Shown here piece after piece: positions 30,167 through 40,243 of a stretch of 64,000 nucleotides of DNA. This DNA is from Phytomonas francai (lineage: Eukaryota; Euglenozoa; Kinetoplastea; Trypanosomatida; Trypanosomatidae), in the NCBI GenBank assembly GCA_001766655.1, contig MJCC01000001.1, positions 524,724-588,723 of the forward strand. The letters are read 5' to 3'. Below the pieces are notes generated by a model that was not told the DNA's origin, did no database searches, and was given only the letters and a program-made list of their open reading frames with translations. Position 1 is the first letter of the stretch. Each line of letters begins with the position of its first letter. The translations under genes and the position numbers were made by a program.

Positions 30167-30919
30167 ATGAAAAGCATGACACATAACCAAGGGAAAAATG
30201 AGCCGCCTTTACCGCCGAAGCGAGTTCCCAGACTCATTAAAAATGCTTTGGATCCTAGAAAAATGGATGGAATTATTATGCCTTGGGAAGGCATATTTCT
30301 GAAAACGTTTGATGTAAAAATGGGTGGGGCCTTTAAGAGCGTTCAACAGATTCTGCAGAACAGGGAACTCCTGCTAGATATTAGGGTTGAACTGCTCGCA
30401 TGCGAAAAAAATTTGGAGTTTGTCGAGAAAAATTTAAGACCGAAAAATACCCCGGTGGAGTATCCGAATTCCTCGAAAAAAAGTGATTCTGTCGATTTTG
30501 AAGTTTGTGTCTTACGCTTTGCCGAAAAGGAAGGAGACCTTATAAGGGAGGAAATCCAGAGAGACGAAGCGTACTCGAGTATGCCCGCGATGCGCTTCGT
30601 GTTGAGTGAAATTCACAAAAGAAAGCATCCCTCGACACAGCACCCGGCCCCGCAGGCCGCGAACCCCAGCGTGCCGTTGATCTTCACCTCAGTGCACGTG
30701 AAGATGCCCGAAGAGTTTATAAAAATCCCTTGCCATCCGGCCCCGTGTGTCCCCCACGGCTTTCCCGCCCCGCCCCCCCACCAGGGCGTCTGGGGGCCGT
30801 CGGAGGGCTGCCCGGGCCTCGCGTCCACGCCGCTGGGCTACCCCCCGGGCAGGCCTCCCGCGCGGCCCCAGGGACGGCCCTACGCCCCTCATCTCTACGG
30901 ATATTACACGCCCTCCTAG
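30167..30919 (+). CDS. Uncharacterised protein with Pro-rich tail
   Basis: A 250-residue protein in two parts. Residues 1-155 are mixed helix with charged residues (for example VQQILQNRELLLDIRVELLACEKN at about 60-83). Residues about 160-250 are rich in Pro, Gly, His and Tyr (PPGRPPARPQGRPYAPHLYG near the end) and should be disordered. The nucleotide composition jumps from AT-rich to very GC-rich at about 30590, matching the protein boundary. No family is recognised. Pro/Tyr/Gly tails of this kind occur in RNA-granule proteins, but that is only an analogy. Confidence 0.65.
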   Translation: MKSMTHNQGKNEPPLPPKRVPRLIKNALDPRKMDGIIMPWEGIFLKTFDVKMGGAFKSVQQILQNRELLLDIRVELLACEKNLEFVEKNLRPKNTPVEYPNSSKKSDSVDFEVCVLRFAEKEGDLIREEIQRDEAYSSMPAMRFVLSEIHKRKHPSTQHPAPQAANPSVPLIFTSVHVKMPEEFIKIPCHPAPCVPHGFPAPPPHQGVWGPSEGCPGLASTPLGYPPGRPPARPQGRPYAPHLYGYYTPS

Positions 30920-31851
30920 CGGGCGGCCCTTGCATCGACTTCTGCGTTTGATTGCGCACGCGCGCCCATCTCGGTCGATCTTTGTGCACTGGCTTAGTGG
31001 AAAGCGCGAAGGATTCATGGCCGTATCTGGGCACATGGTATGATGCGTACACCTTTTAAGGTGGTTGGGGTCGGGGGCCTATCATGGGCTTCGTTTTGCT
31101 GAATAAGGATGATATTTTCATACTTGCCGGGACGCATTGTTGTGTCGGCCCTTCAAATTTCTTGTGACCGTCGGCTCACGAGATCTGCCGATATGCTTCA
31201 CCACGGACGGGGGCACGACATGCCACACGACTTAAATTGCTTTACCTTCCGTGGAATGTGGGTTGGATGATTTTAGCTCTTTCGCCCTTTCATAATCAAT
31301 GGAATATTTCCCTCAGATTTATTTCTAGGAATTTCTATTAGATAGAATTTTCCGTTCTGCTAGTAGAAAAACACTCAAAACGATGCGAGTAAGCTGCCAC
31401 ATAATCTAGTTCGACGCTTCCGTAAAAAAAAAAAGGTATCAGCATCTATATATACGTATATACATATATATATATATTTGAGTATCCTTGTTGTTATCGG
31501 TTATACTCCACAAATATCAATGTTCGACGCAGCTTTTTGCTTTATATCTTACAAATTATCATTCTATCATGAGGTGTGAATACGGGAAATTCATCTTTTT
31601 ATACTCACCACAATTCTTTTAGTCTCATTTCTGTGTTTTTATCTTTGAACCTTGCGTGCATAACCTATTTTTTTAATGTTTCTATGCTATAGATGTAAAC
31701 CATTATCACGGTGTCTGTCCTTTTTTATTTTTCCATTTGCGTTGCTCCTATTTATTGCACTTTTCCGTTTCATTTTTCAGTTTTGTTTATTCCAAATACT
31801 TCTACGTTGTTATTTCTATATCTATACGCACAGACGCGTTTCTCCCTTCAA
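30920..31851. other. Intergenic spacer with A and TA runs
   Basis: About 930 bp. The left 250 bp are GC-rich and continue the composition of the preceding gene, the rest is AT-rich. A run of A precedes an ATATAT-rich stretch (31446-31480). A GTG-started in-frame extension (31711-31851) of the next gene is hydrophobic and T-rich and is probably leader sequence. Confidence 0.5.
31446..31480. repeat. ATATAT-rich dinucleotide stretch
   Basis: Imperfect TA dinucleotide repeat interrupted by ACG and CA, in the spacer before the long coiled-coil gene. Confidence 0.75.
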
Positions 31852-33870
31852 ATGATTCCTTCGTTGAAGGTTTCGGTATCCTCTGAGTGGGACGACATTC
31901 ACCGAAACTTCGCATCAATTATTCGACTCTCAGAGATTGCAACGCCGCTTTCGAAGTTCATCAGTGTCGAAGGCGATGAGGGTGATGTTGGTGGCCATAA
32001 TAGTCCTTCCTCCTCTCCGGTGCGCGACACCGAGTTGTGCGAGGCCCTTGAGTTGCTTTTCCCGGTAAAGGTACAACTTCCTTTAGGGCCGACTCCAGAG
32101 GAAGTTTTGAATTTTCATGCGTTAACCGCTAACCTCATGGCCCAACAGGAGAACGAGAAACAGTATATCGGTCTGATTTTCAAGGAGTATTGCAAACGTA
32201 AGGGGATCATGCAGAAATGTGAAAAGGAATTCGATACGTTCAGAGAAGAACTAGATGAACTGAAGAGCCGCGATTTACCACCCTTCCTTCGTCAGGCACT
32301 TGAAACGGTGGTGCAAGAGGAGACTACCCCTCGTGGCGAGATTTTAGCAGCATACGATCGGTTCCTGGAGTGGATTGAAGAAGTAAAACCACAGTGGCTG
32401 GAGGCGGTTAATCGACAGATCGAGGAAAATCGCGTAAGGGAGAAAGCCAAAAAAGCTGCATTGGAAGCCTCAAAAGCGCTTTTGGTGCAGGAGCTAGAAG
32501 CTGGAAGGAGGCTCTACTTGATGTCAGGCAACCCGGGGGGGGCGGCGAGTGGTGACGTGGATTCTTTATACGTTCCCAACGTTGGGCTGGATGACGCCAG
32601 TTATGAGGAGATTTCGCCGACCGCACTAAGACGGAAAGCGATTGAATTACTAGAGCAGGAAGAAGCTGTGATGCGCCACCGCCGCGGGCAGCAGTTGCTG
32701 GAGCTAAAGCTGAAAGAAGAATCAATACGTAAACGCATAAAAGAGAAGGAAAGCGAATCTCTAGCAGAGAAGGACAAAATAAAGGATAATCGAGAACAGC
32801 TATACAAAAGCTTACTTGAACAGGAAAGTAATCTTCAGAAGCGCCTGCAGGCTCGTGAAGAGGAACGGCGGCAGCAAGAGGAGAATCGCCGTATGTGGTT
32901 GGAGCATTGTACAGCTGAGGAAGAGATTATCCGCCGTCGTCTGAAGGATCAGGAGGACCGATGCAAAATTGAAGAAGAGGAAAAGAAACGTCTTGAGGCT
33001 GAGAAAAAGAGGGAGCTTTATGAACACATCCTTGCTGAAGAGGAGCTTCTGCGTCAACGCATGCAACAGCGTGAGGCCGAAAAGGAAATGGAAAAACAAC
33101 GGCAGACCATAGCAGCTGAGGAGGAGCGTCGGGAAAAAAGGGAAGCGCTGAAACGCGAGAAAGAGGCGCTCGAAGAGGAGATGCGACTTCGCGAGCAACA
33201 CAATTTGCTGGTGATGGAGCAGAAGGAGGCGTTGCGTCGTGCCAAGGAGGAGTATGACAAAGCTGAAAGAGCTAAACAGGTTGCGTTGTTAAGGGAACAG
33301 GAAGAGGCTGTCAGAGCGCGATTGCGTGCCAAGGAGATGGCAGAAATTCAGGCTAACGAGCAGAGGCTGCAGAATCAGGTGCAACAGCGGACCCCTTATC
33401 CCTCATCACATTTCGTTTCGCCAAAACCCCAGGTGATGCTAAGCCTCAGTGAGGTAGCTACCTCACCCTACGTGCCTACAGCTCATGCACTGACGGCGAC
33501 TTCCGGTATGCTTACATGCCCCGGGGTTACCTCTGACGTGCCGCACAGCACCCATTTCGGTCCCTATCATCAGGTACTTAGTATGGCGCCTGGTGGGGTT
33601 GTGACTCACCCGACGCAAACTTGTCCACTCTATTACACTGGTCATATTTCTAATGCTACGCAGCCTATGATTTTCTCTAACCCTGCTGTGCTTCACCCTA
33701 AAATGAATTCATGGGGTGGAACTGGGGCGCCCTACGCTCAGCCATTGCCGCCAACTACAATACCTACAGGTGGATACGGATATCTGGCTCCACCCCCCGC
33801 GAACTCTCTTACCCCTCAAGCACAGGGAGCATCTTGGCAACAGCAGCCCAATGCATTCGAGCATCTCTGA
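31852..33870 (+). CDS. Long coiled-coil protein with Pro/Tyr-rich C-terminus
   Basis: A 672-residue protein starting at ATG 31852 (MIPSLKVSVSSEWDD). Residues about 75-210 are mixed helix (TPEEVLNFHALTANLMAQQENEK). Residues about 255-515 are an almost unbroken run of Glu, Arg, Lys and Gln (for example EEERRQQEENRRMWLEH) that fits a single long alpha-helix or coiled coil. A periodicity of about 28-30 residues is visible around repeated EEE(I/L)(I/L)RxR(L/M) phrases. The last 150 residues are rich in Pro, Thr, Ser and Tyr. No enzyme motif is present. The structure suggests a cytoskeletal linker or scaffold. Kinetoplastids have many such proteins in the flagellum and cytoskeleton. Confidence 0.8.
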   Translation: MIPSLKVSVSSEWDDIHRNFASIIRLSEIATPLSKFISVEGDEGDVGGHNSPSSSPVRDTELCEALELLFPVKVQLPLGPTPEEVLNFHALTANLMAQQENEKQYIGLIFKEYCKRKGIMQKCEKEFDTFREELDELKSRDLPPFLRQALETVVQEETTPRGEILAAYDRFLEWIEEVKPQWLEAVNRQIEENRVREKAKKAALEASKALLVQELEAGRRLYLMSGNPGGAASGDVDSLYVPNVGLDDASYEEISPTALRRKAIELLEQEEAVMRHRRGQQLLELKLKEESIRKRIKEKESESLAEKDKIKDNREQLYKSLLEQESNLQKRLQAREEERRQQEENRRMWLEHCTAEEEIIRRRLKDQEDRCKIEEEEKKRLEAEKKRELYEHILAEEELLRQRMQQREAEKEMEKQRQTIAAEEERREKREALKREKEALEEEMRLREQHNLLVMEQKEALRRAKEEYDKAERAKQVALLREQEEAVRARLRAKEMAEIQANEQRLQNQVQQRTPYPSSHFVSPKPQVMLSLSEVATSPYVPTAHALTATSGMLTCPGVTSDVPHSTHFGPYHQVLSMAPGGVVTHPTQTCPLYYTGHISNATQPMIFSNPAVLHPKMNSWGGTGAPYAQPLPPTTIPTGGYGYLAPPPANSLTPQAQGASWQQQPNAFEHL

Positions 33871-34635
33871 TGAGTGGACTTGATTATTTTCCTATCAGAT
33901 AAATACCATATTTATACATATACTTACACAATGATTCTATAATTTTCCCTGCTTTTGGTATCAGCCGTCTGAAAATTGATTCAGATGTGTGGTTTTTTCT
34001 TTAGCATCACTTCATTTATTTGAATTGTTTAGGTTGCATGTCACTTGTTTCTTATACCACACAAAAAAAGATGTCGCTAGGCGTAAAGCCTGTGTTTATT
34101 TTGTCAAAAATAAGACTCTTAGATTTATCTTTTCGTATTGGATACCTCTTTCTCTTTCCCCCCCCTCTCTCTCTATATATATATAATGTATTCATGCATA
34201 TATATCAATTTAAAACTAAACATACAGTACCTTATTTGTAGCTTAGTCTCTTCCGTTTGTATATTATTTTTTACATAGATTCCTTTCCATAGGCTTCTCT
34301 TTTTTCCATTTTTTTTTTGTGGACTTAGTACTTTAGATATTATTTTCTCCCGTTTTGATATTATTTACCTTTCCTAGTTGCTTTGCCGCCAGTTTATCCT
34401 TTCCAGCGAAATATATTATTCTCATTGCTTTTAAAACTACTTTAAAAGTGAAAGAAGAGGGTGACAGGCAGGTAGTTAACAAATAGTTTTAAAATAATCT
34501 CGTTGCATTAGTTTAGTAAAGCTAAAAATCAAGAAACAGCAGCTAGACCAGCAAGCACAGTATCATTGCTCACCCTATTATAAAAATATTATAATATTAA
34601 TTATAAATATATCAATACAAGACTATAACTAAGGG
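33871..34635. other. Intergenic spacer, long 5' leader of the kinase gene
   Basis: About 765 bp of AT-rich DNA with a C8 run, a CT/TA run (34158-34187) and a strong pyrimidine tract near 34290-34320. No coding frame seen. Confidence 0.55.
34290..34328 (+). promoter_or_regulatory. Predicted trans-splice acceptor of the STE11-like kinase
   Basis: A long T/C tract (about 34293-34319) is followed by the first AG at 34327-34328. This would give a 5' UTR of about 307 nt before the ATG at 34636. Confidence 0.45.
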
Positions 34636-37600
34636 ATGCCATCCCCTCAAAACCAACTTCACGCGATTCCAAGAGTATCAGCGGAATCTTTATTCAACTC
34701 TTTCCCTGAAGGCAAGAGGAATGCACCCTCCCCAGTTTCGGTAGATGGGAAGTTCCAACAGGATTTGCCCCCGCACGGCCGGATAAGTCCCTTTTCAGCC
34801 TCTACACCTGGCTTTTCTCCCTCGAAAGGTGTGATGCATCAAAAAGTTCCTTCTTTCCCTTCAACCATTAGGGTTTTTAGTCACCGTAGTGGGGAGCACA
34901 CAGCAGCCTGCCTTCAAACACTATCCGGGCTTACATTTGGTCCTGCCTTTCTTCGTGAAGGTCACCAGTTCAAACATGGTGGTACAGTCCATAACAGTAA
35001 CTCAGAGGTTACCAGTTCCGGTACTGAGGAAGGCAAATCTCTTGGATTGGTAAAGACGTCGTCTTTGAGTGATAAATTGAGAAAAAACGCTTCAAGCTCG
35101 GTAAATTCGATTCCTGAATGTTCCAGTAACCATGCTCCTGAGGTAGATATAGAAGGAGAGGAATTGACCATTTGCACAAAGCATTGGTCGCAATATACCC
35201 CACCGGAGTCTGATCTACCATATGATAACGAAAAAATGAAGCCTCACGCATTAGTTCCTATAGTAGAGCCACGTAGCGAAACTATTAGTATGCTGTCTAT
35301 CCCTAGTTCACATAGGAAACCAGGTAGCTATGCCGACACCGGTAATACGCACGGTGATTCACTCTCTTTGTGTCACTATGCTCGCTCTCCTGACTACTAT
35401 CGAGGCAAAAATGGCAATAATCCAGACAGAAAGCATGCTAAAAACTTCGTACATCAGTTCTGCGGTAGAATGACTAGTCTTGAACAACCAGCGGCTTCAT
35501 CTGAGAAGGGTGCAATGGAGGATAGTCCCCATAGAAGTTTCACTTTGACATCTATAGCTTCCGAAAGGGCTAACAACAATGAGGTATCTAATGCACGTGA
35601 GAGCAACGTTAGTGCTGATCATTCTGCTTGTTTTATGCAACAGTATCAATCGCCTTTTATGCGGGTTCAGAGCTCGGAATCTAGTGCGACTAATGCTACC
35701 TTCAGTAGGGTCATGCCAAACGATGGGTTGCGTTCCTCAGCCAGTATTGCCGACACCATCGATCTGCCGCGCAGGATATCCTTCCAGCAAGGTCGCATGA
35801 TAGGTTCTGGAGGCTTTGGGACGGTCTATCAGGCCATTCTCCACGATGGTACACTTGCCGCCGTAAAGGAAATCAAAATAGAACCTAAAAACCTAAAATT
35901 AATCGACCGTGAGGTAAATGTGATGAGCAGCTTGCCACAGCATCCCAATTGTGTGCGCTACCTCGGATCACGGAACAGTCGCCACCACTATTACATTATC
36001 ATGGAGTATATTAGCGGCGGCAGCATCGCTTCACTGCGGCAATCCATCGGGCCTTTTCGTGAATCAGTGTTCCAGCGCTATGCCTACATGGTCCTACTTG
36101 GTCTTCACCATTTGCACAGCCATAACATCATCCATCGAGATATAAAGGGCGCGAATGTTCTCCTCGACGAGCGTGGGTGCGCCAAAATTGTGGACTTCGG
36201 CTGCTGCAAGAACCTGAATAGTGGTAAATCAACCTTGGGTGGGGGCGGCACCCCTCTGTGGATGGCGTCCGAGGTGTGCCGTGGGCTTAACGCAACGGAA
36301 AAGTCCGATGTGTGGTCTTTCGGTTGTCTGTGCTTGGAGATGACGAATGAGACAGGGCTGCCGTGGAGCTTTCCTCCAGGGATGACGCTCCAAGGCCTAG
36401 CCTACGCCCTGGCGTGCGCTCAAAAACCACCACCTATCCCAACCACGCTCTCCCCCATCTCGCAGGATTTCATTGCATGCTGCCTTCGGCTGGATCCAGA
36501 GGAAAGGTGGAGCGTGTCGCAGCTCCTTAATCATGACTTTTTTAACCAGAATTACTACCAGCACGATGATGAGGATGAAGATGAGTTGATCGTCTCATGT
36601 AACACAAGCGCACATACATCCGTAGTGAAACGCATCGTTGAGCAAGTGAATAAGGGTGAGCACGCAGGCGGTATTGTTAGTGAGACCAACGCTGGGCTTA
36701 GCGTGCCACAGCCGCATCATTCCCCCACACATGCCTCTGAGGGCTTTTCCAATCCGCAGAACCACCACTTTTCCAAGGGCCAATCCACCAGCACGCGCTC
36801 TCAATTAGAATCATCGCTAGCACAGGCAGACTCTTCTGTGAATGGGTTTGAAAACAGGAAGGGATATGATAACGGCAGTAGGAGGCCCGTGCTCTCGAGT
36901 AACTACACTGGGGAAAATGACCAGAGACTGCGGACAGTCAATGTCGGGTTTCGGCTTGATGTTGTGGATGATAGTGAGGATGGCAGCGAGGCAGTTAAAC
37001 TGGATATGCGTCATAAAAAAACGGATATATATATAAAGGAGGCGATTTCTCCATCTAATGCGAACGAGACCTACTATGCTGCATTGGATGACGTCATTGA
37101 ACTTGCCCATCATGCCCGTACGGAGGAATGGCGAGTGGGAATGGCATCTTCTCTGCCCAGGTTTTCATCGTCGAGGTCTTCCAGTGGTTCATCGTACCTG
37201 AACGGAATGAACACGTCAAGTTCTGATAACGTGGAGATCTGCATTCCCTCCAATACCAACAGAACAGCGATACCGGCTGGGGGTGTAGCGCAACGAAGCA
37301 AGTCTAGGCGCATTAAAAAGACTAGCGACAGGGAGCCAACCAAAACAGTTTCTCCAGTAGAGCATACTAAGAATAGTAAACCAGCAGACCCCAAGCTGGT
37401 CACACAGAGCGCAGTAGCCCAGCCTCCTCTCAAGAATGTTTCCACTAAAATTGGGGTTTCAACGTCTACCACCGGGAAGCACCGCGGGAAGGAAAGAGAT
37501 TCGGAAGATATTTCAATCTCGTCAGCGCTCCATGACACTGTCACCACAATGTCGCACGAGGACGGTGAATCGAAGTTTGGAAAGGGACACCAGATTAGCG

Positions 37601-38031
37601 AGGCTGTATATAATAAGGATAACACTGTGCCACATAAGCCACAGCAAGAATATGGCATGGCAACATTTGTGTCAACACCACTCGAACCGTCTGATGGACA
37701 GTCCTTTTCGATTGGAAATCATCCGAGTGTAAATTCTCTTCAGCATCAACAGACCCATCGGCAACCAACAACACCAGGTCTCCCCACAAATACCTCGCCA
37801 TTGTCAAAGCTTGTTTGGAATACTAGTGGCAGTGATAGCATTTCTAAAGACGCATCTGGTGCCATTCGAGAAGCCCACTCCTCTGGGTGTTATACGAAGT
37901 CTTCGAAAGCTCAATCACTAACCACATGCGAAAACCATTCCACCAATGGCGAATTGGTAGACCCGTCAATTCTTCAAACAACGAAAAAAAAGAAGAGGTT
38001 TTCCTTTAAATGGCTTCGGAATAAGTTCTAA
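34636..38031 (+). CDS. Protein kinase, STE11/MAPKKK-like, with long disordered flanks
   Basis: A 1131-residue Ser/Thr kinase. The catalytic domain is residues about 380-640. The Gly loop is GSGGFGTVY from residue 390, with ATP-binding Lys411 in AAVKEI, the catalytic loop HRDIKGANVLL with His500-Arg501-Asp502, and DFG at 520-522. HRDIKGAN and the DFGCCKNL activation-loop start are typical of the STE11 (MAPK kinase kinase) group. All catalytic residues are present. The usual APE motif reads ASE (GTPLWMASEV). The 380 residues before and nearly 490 after the domain are Ser/Thr/Asn/His-rich and lack recognisable domains. They could carry regulatory phosphosites. The C-terminal end is strongly basic (KKKKRFSFKWLRNKF), which could bind membranes or act as a nuclear signal. 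Confidence 0.9.
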   Translation: MPSPQNQLHAIPRVSAESLFNSFPEGKRNAPSPVSVDGKFQQDLPPHGRISPFSASTPGFSPSKGVMHQKVPSFPSTIRVFSHRSGEHTAACLQTLSGLTFGPAFLREGHQFKHGGTVHNSNSEVTSSGTEEGKSLGLVKTSSLSDKLRKNASSSVNSIPECSSNHAPEVDIEGEELTICTKHWSQYTPPESDLPYDNEKMKPHALVPIVEPRSETISMLSIPSSHRKPGSYADTGNTHGDSLSLCHYARSPDYYRGKNGNNPDRKHAKNFVHQFCGRMTSLEQPAASSEKGAMEDSPHRSFTLTSIASERANNNEVSNARESNVSADHSACFMQQYQSPFMRVQSSESSATNATFSRVMPNDGLRSSASIADTIDLPRRISFQQGRMIGSGGFGTVYQAILHDGTLAAVKEIKIEPKNLKLIDREVNVMSSLPQHPNCVRYLGSRNSRHHYYIIMEYISGGSIASLRQSIGPFRESVFQRYAYMVLLGLHHLHSHNIIHRDIKGANVLLDERGCAKIVDFGCCKNLNSGKSTLGGGGTPLWMASEVCRGLNATEKSDVWSFGCLCLEMTNETGLPWSFPPGMTLQGLAYALACAQKPPPIPTTLSPISQDFIACCLRLDPEERWSVSQLLNHDFFNQNYYQHDDEDEDELIVSCNTSAHTSVVKRIVEQVNKGEHAGGIVSETNAGLSVPQPHHSPTHASEGFSNPQNHHFSKGQSTSTRSQLESSLAQADSSVNGFENRKGYDNGSRRPVLSSNYTGENDQRLRTVNVGFRLDVVDDSEDGSEAVKLDMRHKKTDIYIKEAISPSNANETYYAALDDVIELAHHARTEEWRVGMASSLPRFSSSRSSSGSSYLNGMNTSSSDNVEICIPSNTNRTAIPAGGVAQRSKSRRIKKTSDREPTKTVSPVEHTKNSKPADPKLVTQSAVAQPPLKNVSTKIGVSTSTTGKHRGKERDSEDISISSALHDTVTTMSHEDGESKFGKGHQISEAVYNKDNTVPHKPQQEYGMATFVSTPLEPSDGQSFSIGNHPSVNSLQHQQTHRQPTTPGLPTNTSPLSKLVWNTSGSDSISKDASGAIREAHSSGCYTKSSKAQSLTTCENHSTNGELVDPSILQTTKKKKRFSFKWLRNKF

Positions 38032-38521
38032 GGAAGATGCCACAGATTATTGAGAGACGCTTAAGATAAAACACATATTTATCTAAACTAAATGCTCATT
38101 AGAGGAGCTAAATGTAGTTTTGTCCTATGAGATTTACATAGCAGTGGGTATAAATTATTCAAGGGTGGCGAAAGGATAGACTACATTTTGTTGTACAATT
38201 CGATTTATTAATCACATAAATTCTTGAGCTCTTTTTTATTGTTTTGGTTGTACTTAAAATTTTGTATCTTGAGTGCGAGAGTGCTTAGAGTAATAAATGG
38301 TTTCTCATATTGCTTACCTCGACGTTTTAACATCTTGTCCAGTAACACTTTTGCCAACTGCCATAATTCATTAGCCTCTATTTATGTTTGCGTTAAAAAG
38401 CATGACAACCGTGCCGTTTTGATTTCTAGCGTTCAGATGCTTCTTTGATAGCCTTCAATTTATTTCCTCTGCTCATTATATGTTCTGGTTTGTTATTTAA
38501 ATAGTTCTTCAGACAAGGATC
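38032..38521. other. Intergenic spacer upstream of ribosomal P0
   Basis: About 490 bp of AT-rich DNA. Pyrimidine-rich stretches near 38412-38429 and 38461-38510, each ending in AG, are candidate trans-splice sites for the highly expressed P0 gene. Confidence 0.45.
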
Positions 38522-39502
38522 ATGCCTTCCATCACCGCCGCAAAGAGGGAGTACGAGGAGCGCCTCATAAACTGCCTCAACAAGTACAGCAGGGTGCTGT
38601 TTGTTGGTGTGGACAATGTGCGCTCGCAACAGATGCACGACGTGCGCGCCGCTCTCCGTGGCAAGGCCGAGATTTTGATGGGAAAGAAGACGCTGCAGGC
38701 CAAGATCGTCGAGAAGCGCGCACTGTCGAAGGACGCCACAGGCGGGGCCAAGAACTTCCACGACGAGTGTGAGGAGCACAAGCTTCTGACGGGCAGCACC
38801 GGTCTTGTGTTCACCAACGAGGATGTGCAGACGATCACTGCGGTGCTGGACCAGCACCGCGTGAAGGCCCCTGCGCGTGTTGGCGCCATCTCCCCCTGCG
38901 ACGTGGTTGTGCCCGCGGGAAACACCGGCATGGAGCCGACGCAGACCTCCTTCTTCCAGGCCCTCAACATCGCAACGAAGATTTCTAAGGGTACGGTCGA
39001 GATCGTGTCCGACAGGAAGGTGCTCTCTGTGGGCGACAAGGTCGACAACTCGACGGCGACGCTGCTGCAGAAGCTGAACATCAGCCCGTTCTTCTACCAG
39101 GCCGAGGTCCTCTCCGCGTGGGACCGCGGCGTGCTGTTCACCCGCGAGGACCTCAAGATCACCGAGGACATCGTGGAGGGGCACCTCCTCGAGGGCATCA
39201 GCAACATCTCGGCCATCTCCCTCGGCGCCGGCATCCCGACCGCCGCGACGATTGGCCCGATGATCGTGGACGCCTTCAAGACGCTCCTCGGGGCATCGGT
39301 GGCCACCGAGTACGCGTTCGACGAGTTTAACGGCAGGGAGCTGCGCGAGGCGGCCCTCACGGGCACGCTGGCGGGCGCCGCCACCGCTGACGCCGCGGAG
39401 GCCGCTCCGGCTGCCGCTTCCGGTGGCGCTCCCGCCGCCGCCGCCGAGCCCCAGGCGGAGGAGGAGGAGGAGGACGACTTCGGAATGGGCGGCCTCTTCT
39501 AA
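38522..39502 (+). CDS. 60S acidic ribosomal protein P0 (uL10)
   Basis: A 326-residue ribosomal stalk protein that anchors P1/P2 dimers and recruits elongation factors. The L10 domain starts [19 protein letters not shown] and contains [26 protein letters not shown] (about 32-57). The middle insertion domain covers about residues 110-185. The hinge at about 280-305 is Ala/Pro-rich, followed by an acidic run and the end DDFGMGGLF. That tail differs from the usual eukaryotic DDMGFGLFD, a known trypanosomatid trait. Codons are strongly GC3-biased compared with neighbours, as expected for a very highly expressed gene. Confidence 0.97.
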   Translation: MPSITAAKREYEERLINCLNKYSRVLFVGVDNVRSQQMHDVRAALRGKAEILMGKKTLQAKIVEKRALSKDATGGAKNFHDECEEHKLLTGSTGLVFTNEDVQTITAVLDQHRVKAPARVGAISPCDVVVPAGNTGMEPTQTSFFQALNIATKISKGTVEIVSDRKVLSVGDKVDNSTATLLQKLNISPFFYQAEVLSAWDRGVLFTREDLKITEDIVEGHLLEGISNISAISLGAGIPTAATIGPMIVDAFKTLLGASVATEYAFDEFNGRELREAALTGTLAGAATADAAEAAPAAASGGAPAAAAEPQAEEEEEDDFGMGGLF

Positions 39503-39826
39503 CGGATCTCCAGGTGAAAACTACGCTAAGGGTTGCATCGATGGGAAAAAGAAATACACATCCTATGCTTTTTATTTCTGTTTTAAAAAATACCATTTTT
39601 TGTCCTTCTATTTTTTATTGTTTTGTATAATAGACACGCAGACACCCTATTGGGTTGTGGCCTTTTTTTTGTATTTATACATTTCATCGCACTCATTCTT
39701 CGCCTTTCACTCTGTTAGTTCATGACTTAGTGCTTTTAATTAAAGCGGGTTTTCTTTATTGTATCGTTTTTCGATATCGGCCTATCATAAGCTTTCCTTC
39801 TTTATATATATATATATATATATTGG
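39503..39826. other. Intergenic spacer ending in a TA repeat
   Basis: About 325 bp, T-rich, with a TA dinucleotide run right before the next start codon. No gene seen. Confidence 0.5.
39803..39823. repeat. TA dinucleotide run, about 10 units
   Basis: Uninterrupted TA run that ends 3 nt before the ATG at 39827, so it must sit inside the 5' UTR of the next gene. Confidence 0.9.
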
Positions 39827-40243
39827 ATGGTTCAACTCTTTACAGTTCTTTTGACATATGATGATCTAGAATGTGGCGGTGCTGCGGACGCACTTGTTGA
39901 GCATCTACAGCGTGACTCTGAACACTTTGCAGATCAGTGCAAGCTTTCTGTAAGACCACTTCCAATATACGAGGGCGGCTCTCACCACGTTACCCTTAGT
40001 CGCGTATTGAACGAGCTTTCTCATGAAAATCCGCATAGTATTATTGTCTTTTCTCTTTTAAAAGGGGATCAACCGGAGGAATATCTTAGCATTAGGGCTT
40101 TATGCAGTACTGCCAAGTCTCACGTGATTCGATGCGAGGTATTAACCCACTTAGCGAATTATGCCGATGTGGGGCTCAGTATTCAAAACCTTGTTAGATT
40201 GGTACTACACGAAATGTTAAAAGAAGCTCGAGATGGATTTTGA
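39827..40243 (+). CDS. Small alpha/beta protein, uncharacterised
   Basis: A 138-residue protein beginning MVQLFTVLLTYDDLE. Alternating beta-type (QLFTVLLTY, SIIVFSLL, HVIRCEVLTH) and helical segments suggest a compact alpha/beta fold. There are no Cys pairs or catalytic motifs I recognise and no targeting peptide. The codon pattern looks coding, and the ORF is well separated from neighbours. A family name cannot be supported. Confidence 0.65.
   Translation: MVQLFTVLLTYDDLECGGAADALVEHLQRDSEHFADQCKLSVRPLPIYEGGSHHVTLSRVLNELSHENPHSIIVFSLLKGDQPEEYLSIRALCSTAKSHVIRCEVLTHLANYADVGLSIQNLVRLVLHEMLKEARDGF

Noticed and set aside
38426..39184. Minus-strand 252-codon frame opposite ribosomal P0
   Set aside because: It is the antisense shadow of the strongly codon-biased P0 gene.
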